Shown here: positions 52,485-54,350 of the stretch, piece by piece
Position numbering within the stretch: position 1 is the first letter of the stretch
Layout of the letters: the number at the start of each line of letters is the position of its first letter
Assembly (NCBI GenBank): GCA_902799355.1
Contig: CADCAG010000014.1
Coordinates: forward strand, 1-54,350
Length of the DNA: 54,350 nt
Reading direction: 5' to 3'
Origin: an uncultured Bacteroidales bacterium
Lineage (GTDB): Bacteria; Bacteroidota; Bacteroidia; Bacteroidales; Bacteroidaceae
Program-made: the position numbers and the translations under genes
Notes under the pieces: model-generated
What the model was told of the DNA's origin: nothing
Seen by the model: only the letters and a program-made list of their open reading frames with translations
Databases searched by the model: none

Positions 52485-52928
52485 TTATCGCTTACCCTTG
52501 AAGAAATCCTGCATCAGTTGGCGGCATTCGTCTTCCAGTATGCCGCCCGTGACTTGGCATTTGGGGTGTAGGGCATGGGGCGCATAGTCGGTATAGCCGC
52601 GCTTCTCGTCGCGACAGCCATAGACAATGCGGGGTATCTGGCTCCATCCCAGGGCTCCGGCACACATGGTGCACGGCTCTACGGTGACGTAGAGGGTGCA
52701 GTCAGTGAGGTACTTGCCGCCCAGCTCGTTGGCGGCAGCGGTGATGGCCTGCATCTCGGCATGGGCCGTCACGTCGTGTAGCGTCTCTGTAAGGTTGTGG
52801 GCGCGTGCTATGATGCGGTCTTGGCAGACTACTACCGCTCCGATGGGTATCTCGCCCTCGTCGAATGCCTGCTGGGCCTCGTCCAGAGCCTTGCGCATAT
52901 ATTGCTCATCTTTATTTTGCTGTTCCAT
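52485..52928 (-). CDS. tadA: tRNA-specific adenosine deaminase
   Basis: This 147-residue zinc enzyme would convert A34 to inosine in the anticodon wobble position of tRNA-Arg. The cytidine-deaminase fold shows the catalytic HAE motif in TAHAEMQAI and the zinc-binding PCTMCAGAL. GEIPIGAVVV and RIVYGCRDEKRG are typical of TadA. The length is normal. It is the last gene of a minus-strand run birA, truncated STAS gene, tadA; 13 bp separate it from the STAS remnant, and no promoter box is seen in front, so it is probably transcribed from the birA promoter. Confidence 0.92.
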   Translation of the reverse strand: MEQQNKDEQYMRKALDEAQQAFDEGEIPIGAVVVCQDRIIARAHNLTETLHDVTAHAEMQAITAAANELGGKYLTDCTLYVTVEPCTMCAGALGWSQIPRIVYGCRDEKRGYTDYAPHALHPKCQVTGGILEDECRQLMQDFFKGKR

Positions 52929-52941
52929 GATGTTGATGGGT

Positions 52942-53133
52942 TTACGGGTTAGTTACAAAGGTGATGTATGGGATAATGCCGACAAGGTCGAACACCAGTT
53001 TTTCTATATCCTGCCCCTTATATAAGTTGATCTCGTCCGTCAGTGCAGGGGCATTGACAACTGACAGATTAGCGCCCAGCACCACTGTCAGCACAGGGCC
53101 TTCTTTTCTTACTTCAAAATGATCTTCTGCCAT
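52942..53133 (-). pseudogene. Truncated STAS-domain (anti-sigma-factor antagonist-like) gene
   Basis: The 63-residue product (MAEDHFEVRKEGPVLTVVLG, then ALTDEINLYKGQDIEKLVFD) matches the first half of a STAS domain. Full domains have about 100 residues and continue with a YISSAGLR-like block holding the phosphorylatable Ser. Here the frame goes on LVGIIPYITFVTNP and stops. No frameshift restores the missing part. It is probably a decayed gene, although a functional short protein cannot be excluded. It lies between birA and tadA; an 8-bp repeat array fills the gap to birA. Confidence 0.6.
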
Positions 53134-53137
53134 AATC

Positions 53138-53169
53138 AATTGTCGATGTTTCGAAGTTTCGAGGCTTCG
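53138..53169 (-). repeat. Four phased 8-bp repeats after birA
   Basis: Minus-strand units CGAAGCCT, CGAAACTT, CGAAACAT, CGACAATT begin right behind the birA stop and end 4 bp before the ATG of the STAS remnant. They belong to the same word family as 6681-6728. Confidence 0.72.
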
Positions 53170-53883
53170 CTAAATAATGAACTGCACTTCCTTGAAGGCA
53201 TAGCGGTGCTCCTTTCCGTTGTCATCGCGCAACAGCAGGTGGCCGTCGTCCGCTACGTCCATTATTTCAGCCATGAAGGCACCGTTCTTGTCGGTATATG
53301 GATGGAATCCCTGCCGCCTGTAGAGCATGGCGCAGTACTTCTGTTTGATGTCGTGATACAGATAGTGGTCTAAGCAATTCAGTATATCGTGCAGGAGTTT
53401 TTCACGGTCTGTCTCTCGTTCGCAAATCTGCCATAATGACACTGGGTTAGGGGCGTCGCTACGAAAATGCTGCTGGTTGACGTTCAGTCCTACGCCGATG
53501 ATGCAGTCCTTGATCATCGTACCCTGCAGCGTGTTCTCTATCAGTATGCCTGCCAGCTTGCCGTTTTTCCAATAGATGTCGTTGGGCCACTTGATGCTAA
53601 GGTTACCGATATATTGTCCTAAAGCCTCAGTGATGGCCAGCGAGATAGCCATCGAGATATGAAACTGTTTGGAAGCGTGTATTTGTTCTGGGTGCAGCAA
53701 TAGCGAGAACAGAAGATTCTTGCCACGCTCCGACTCCCAACGGTTGGTGCCGCAGCCACGTCCTGCTGTCTGGTATTCAGCGCAGACGGCTATGGCCTTC
53801 TGGCTATTAGCTGTTAGCTGTTGGCTCTTCAGCCAGCGGTTAGTCGAATCTGTCTCGTCGATATGTATTATTTCCCATTCCAT
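53170..53883 (-). CDS. birA: Biotin-[acetyl-CoA-carboxylase] ligase
   Basis: This 237-residue enzyme would make biotinyl-AMP and attach biotin to the carrier lysine of carboxylases. The biotin-binding loop is TAGRGCGTNRWES (relatives: GRGRxGRxW) and the catalytic KWPNDIYWKNGKLAGILIE block is canonical; IIGVGLNVNQ follows. The DNA-binding N-terminal domain of E. coli BirA is absent, so it is a group I ligase and not a repressor. The promoter -7 box ends 4 nt before the ATG, so the mRNA should be leaderless. It is first in the run with the STAS remnant and tadA. Confidence 0.93.
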   Translation of the reverse strand: MEWEIIHIDETDSTNRWLKSQQLTANSQKAIAVCAEYQTAGRGCGTNRWESERGKNLLFSLLLHPEQIHASKQFHISMAISLAITEALGQYIGNLSIKWPNDIYWKNGKLAGILIENTLQGTMIKDCIIGVGLNVNQQHFRSDAPNPVSLWQICERETDREKLLHDILNCLDHYLYHDIKQKYCAMLYRRQGFHPYTDKNGAFMAEIMDVADDGHLLLRDDNGKEHRYAFKEVQFII

Positions 53884-53887
53884 ATTG

Positions 53888-53918
53888 CAAAGTTACGAAT
53901 AAGTGAGCAAAATACCAA
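53888..53918 (-). promoter_or_regulatory. Promoter of birA, leaderless type
   Basis: Minus strand: TTG (53918-53916), 20 bp, TAACTTTG (53895-53888); only 4 nt lie before the ATG at 53883. Confidence 0.82.
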
Positions 53919-54169
53919 TTTTATTTGAGTATTTTCGAACGAGAGAACTCGAACTCGTTCGCTTGGCTTGTCCAAGAACTTCGAGACGCAGTCTCAAAGG
54001 TAATCATTCTTTTGGAATGAACCAAAACTATTCACATCTTTTTGTTCTGAGCTTGCTCTTCGCTCTCTATGCAGATTGCGGCATCTTATATGGCACCTGC
54101 CAGAAAGGTGCGTATTAGGCTACGTCCTATTACCCAATATCTGTGATGTATCGCACACATTGGGTACGC
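53919..54169. other. Intergenic DNA rich in short palindromes
   Basis: No gene is supported. Small inverted repeats line up here: CGAACGAG/CTCGTTCG near 53937, CTTGGcttgtCCAAG, GAGACgcaGTCTC, GAGCTTGCTC at 54049 and TACCCAAT/ATTGGGTA near 54133-54165. The last lies just behind the nuclease stop but has no T-run. Confidence 0.45.
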
Positions 54170-54350
54170 TCACATGAGTTTTCTCAACTCCTCTGGTTCA
54201 GGAAGTATACCTTGGTATTCCTTGGGTAACTCTGAAGACGTGCGATAGGTGGCTACACCCATTGGCTTGTTGATGTCTCGGAATGCGAACTCCACCGTTT
54301 TTGAATCTCTGTCCTTGCAGAGAATAATTCCAATGGAAGGATTCTCATGA
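54170..54350 (-). CDS. C-terminus of a DUF1016/PDDEXK nuclease-domain protein (partial)
   Basis: Translated by hand from the right edge, the minus strand reads HENPSIGIILCKDRDSKTVE, FAFRDINKPMGVATYRTSSE, LPKEYQGILPEPEELRKLM and stop: 59 residues, with the start outside the window. This is the end of the YhcG/DUF1016 family of predicted PDDEXK nucleases (GIILCK, RD-NKP-GVATY, LP-E-Q-LP-PEE-). The family is common in accessory DNA and often near restriction or defence genes. The catalytic part lies outside, so activity cannot be judged. Confidence 0.8.
   Translation of the reverse strand, partial: HENPSIGIILCKDRDSKTVEFAFRDINKPMGVATYRTSSELPKEYQGILPEPEELRKLM

Noticed and set aside
53903-54118. 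Plus-strand frame of 71 codons near the right edge
   Set aside because: It spans a string of palindromes and has no protein features; the birA promoter occupies the opposite strand at its start.

Overview
The window looks like a chromosomal segment of a Prevotella-like member of the Bacteroidota. Evidence: two complete SusC/SusD outer-membrane import loci, a lipoprotein-type TamA partner (TamL), many lipoproteins, almost no Shine-Dalgarno sequences, and many copies of the Bacteroidota promoter (TTG, about 20 bp, TAnnTTTG). The species cannot be fixed from the sequence alone.

Layout. Positions 1-1317 carry no convincing gene; they hold a degenerate tandem array with strong hairpins (about 360-570) and a MITE-like element with long terminal inverted repeats (605-932). 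Then come two paralogous MscS-type channels around a convergent exonuclease III (1318-5707), an initiator tRNA (5742-5814, minus), a TetR-fabG operon (6084-7492), and a two-gene membrane module (7628-9242) whose second product carries an L7/L12 C-terminal-like domain. A long co-directional run follows: RluA-type pseudouridine synthase, TamB, TamL, mannonate dehydratase and a lipid kinase (9354-19240). A separate promoter drives a storage-glucan cluster (debranching enzyme, glycosyltransferase, GH57-like protein; 19388-24081). Next are a 2-hydroxyacid dehydrogenase, a Cys/His-rich mini-protein with a His-rich TonB receptor (25182-27745), and tRNA-Lys beside a 71-bp duplication. Thymidine kinase and rsmI diverge at 28.7 kb, followed by a coiled-coil lipoprotein.

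From 30.4 to 50.6 kb the window is mostly secretion and import. A secreted M6 metalloprotease and a five-gene minus-strand operon (SusC, SusD, zinc metallohydrolase lipoprotein, DUF4302 lipoprotein, large secreted protein) face a plus-strand SusC-SusD-lipoprotein operon. The two Sus operons diverge from one intergenic region, and both have clear promoters there. The M6 protease and the last protein of the minus-strand operon share a C-terminal tail.

The right end is more accessory. A nested inverted-repeat region of about 475 bp (50705-51180) lies between convergent genes; then an AT-rich ATPase, tadA, a truncated STAS gene, birA, and at the edge the C-terminus of a DUF1016/PDDEXK nuclease-like protein that had to be translated by hand.

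The least explained items are the nested repeat region at 50.7-51.2 kb, the membrane-anchored L7/L12-like module, short tandem repeats (7-8 bp units) that fill stop-to-start gaps in operons, and a set of genes whose promoter lies so close to the start codon that the transcripts should be leaderless. I saw no CRISPR array, integrase, transposase, riboswitch or rRNA.
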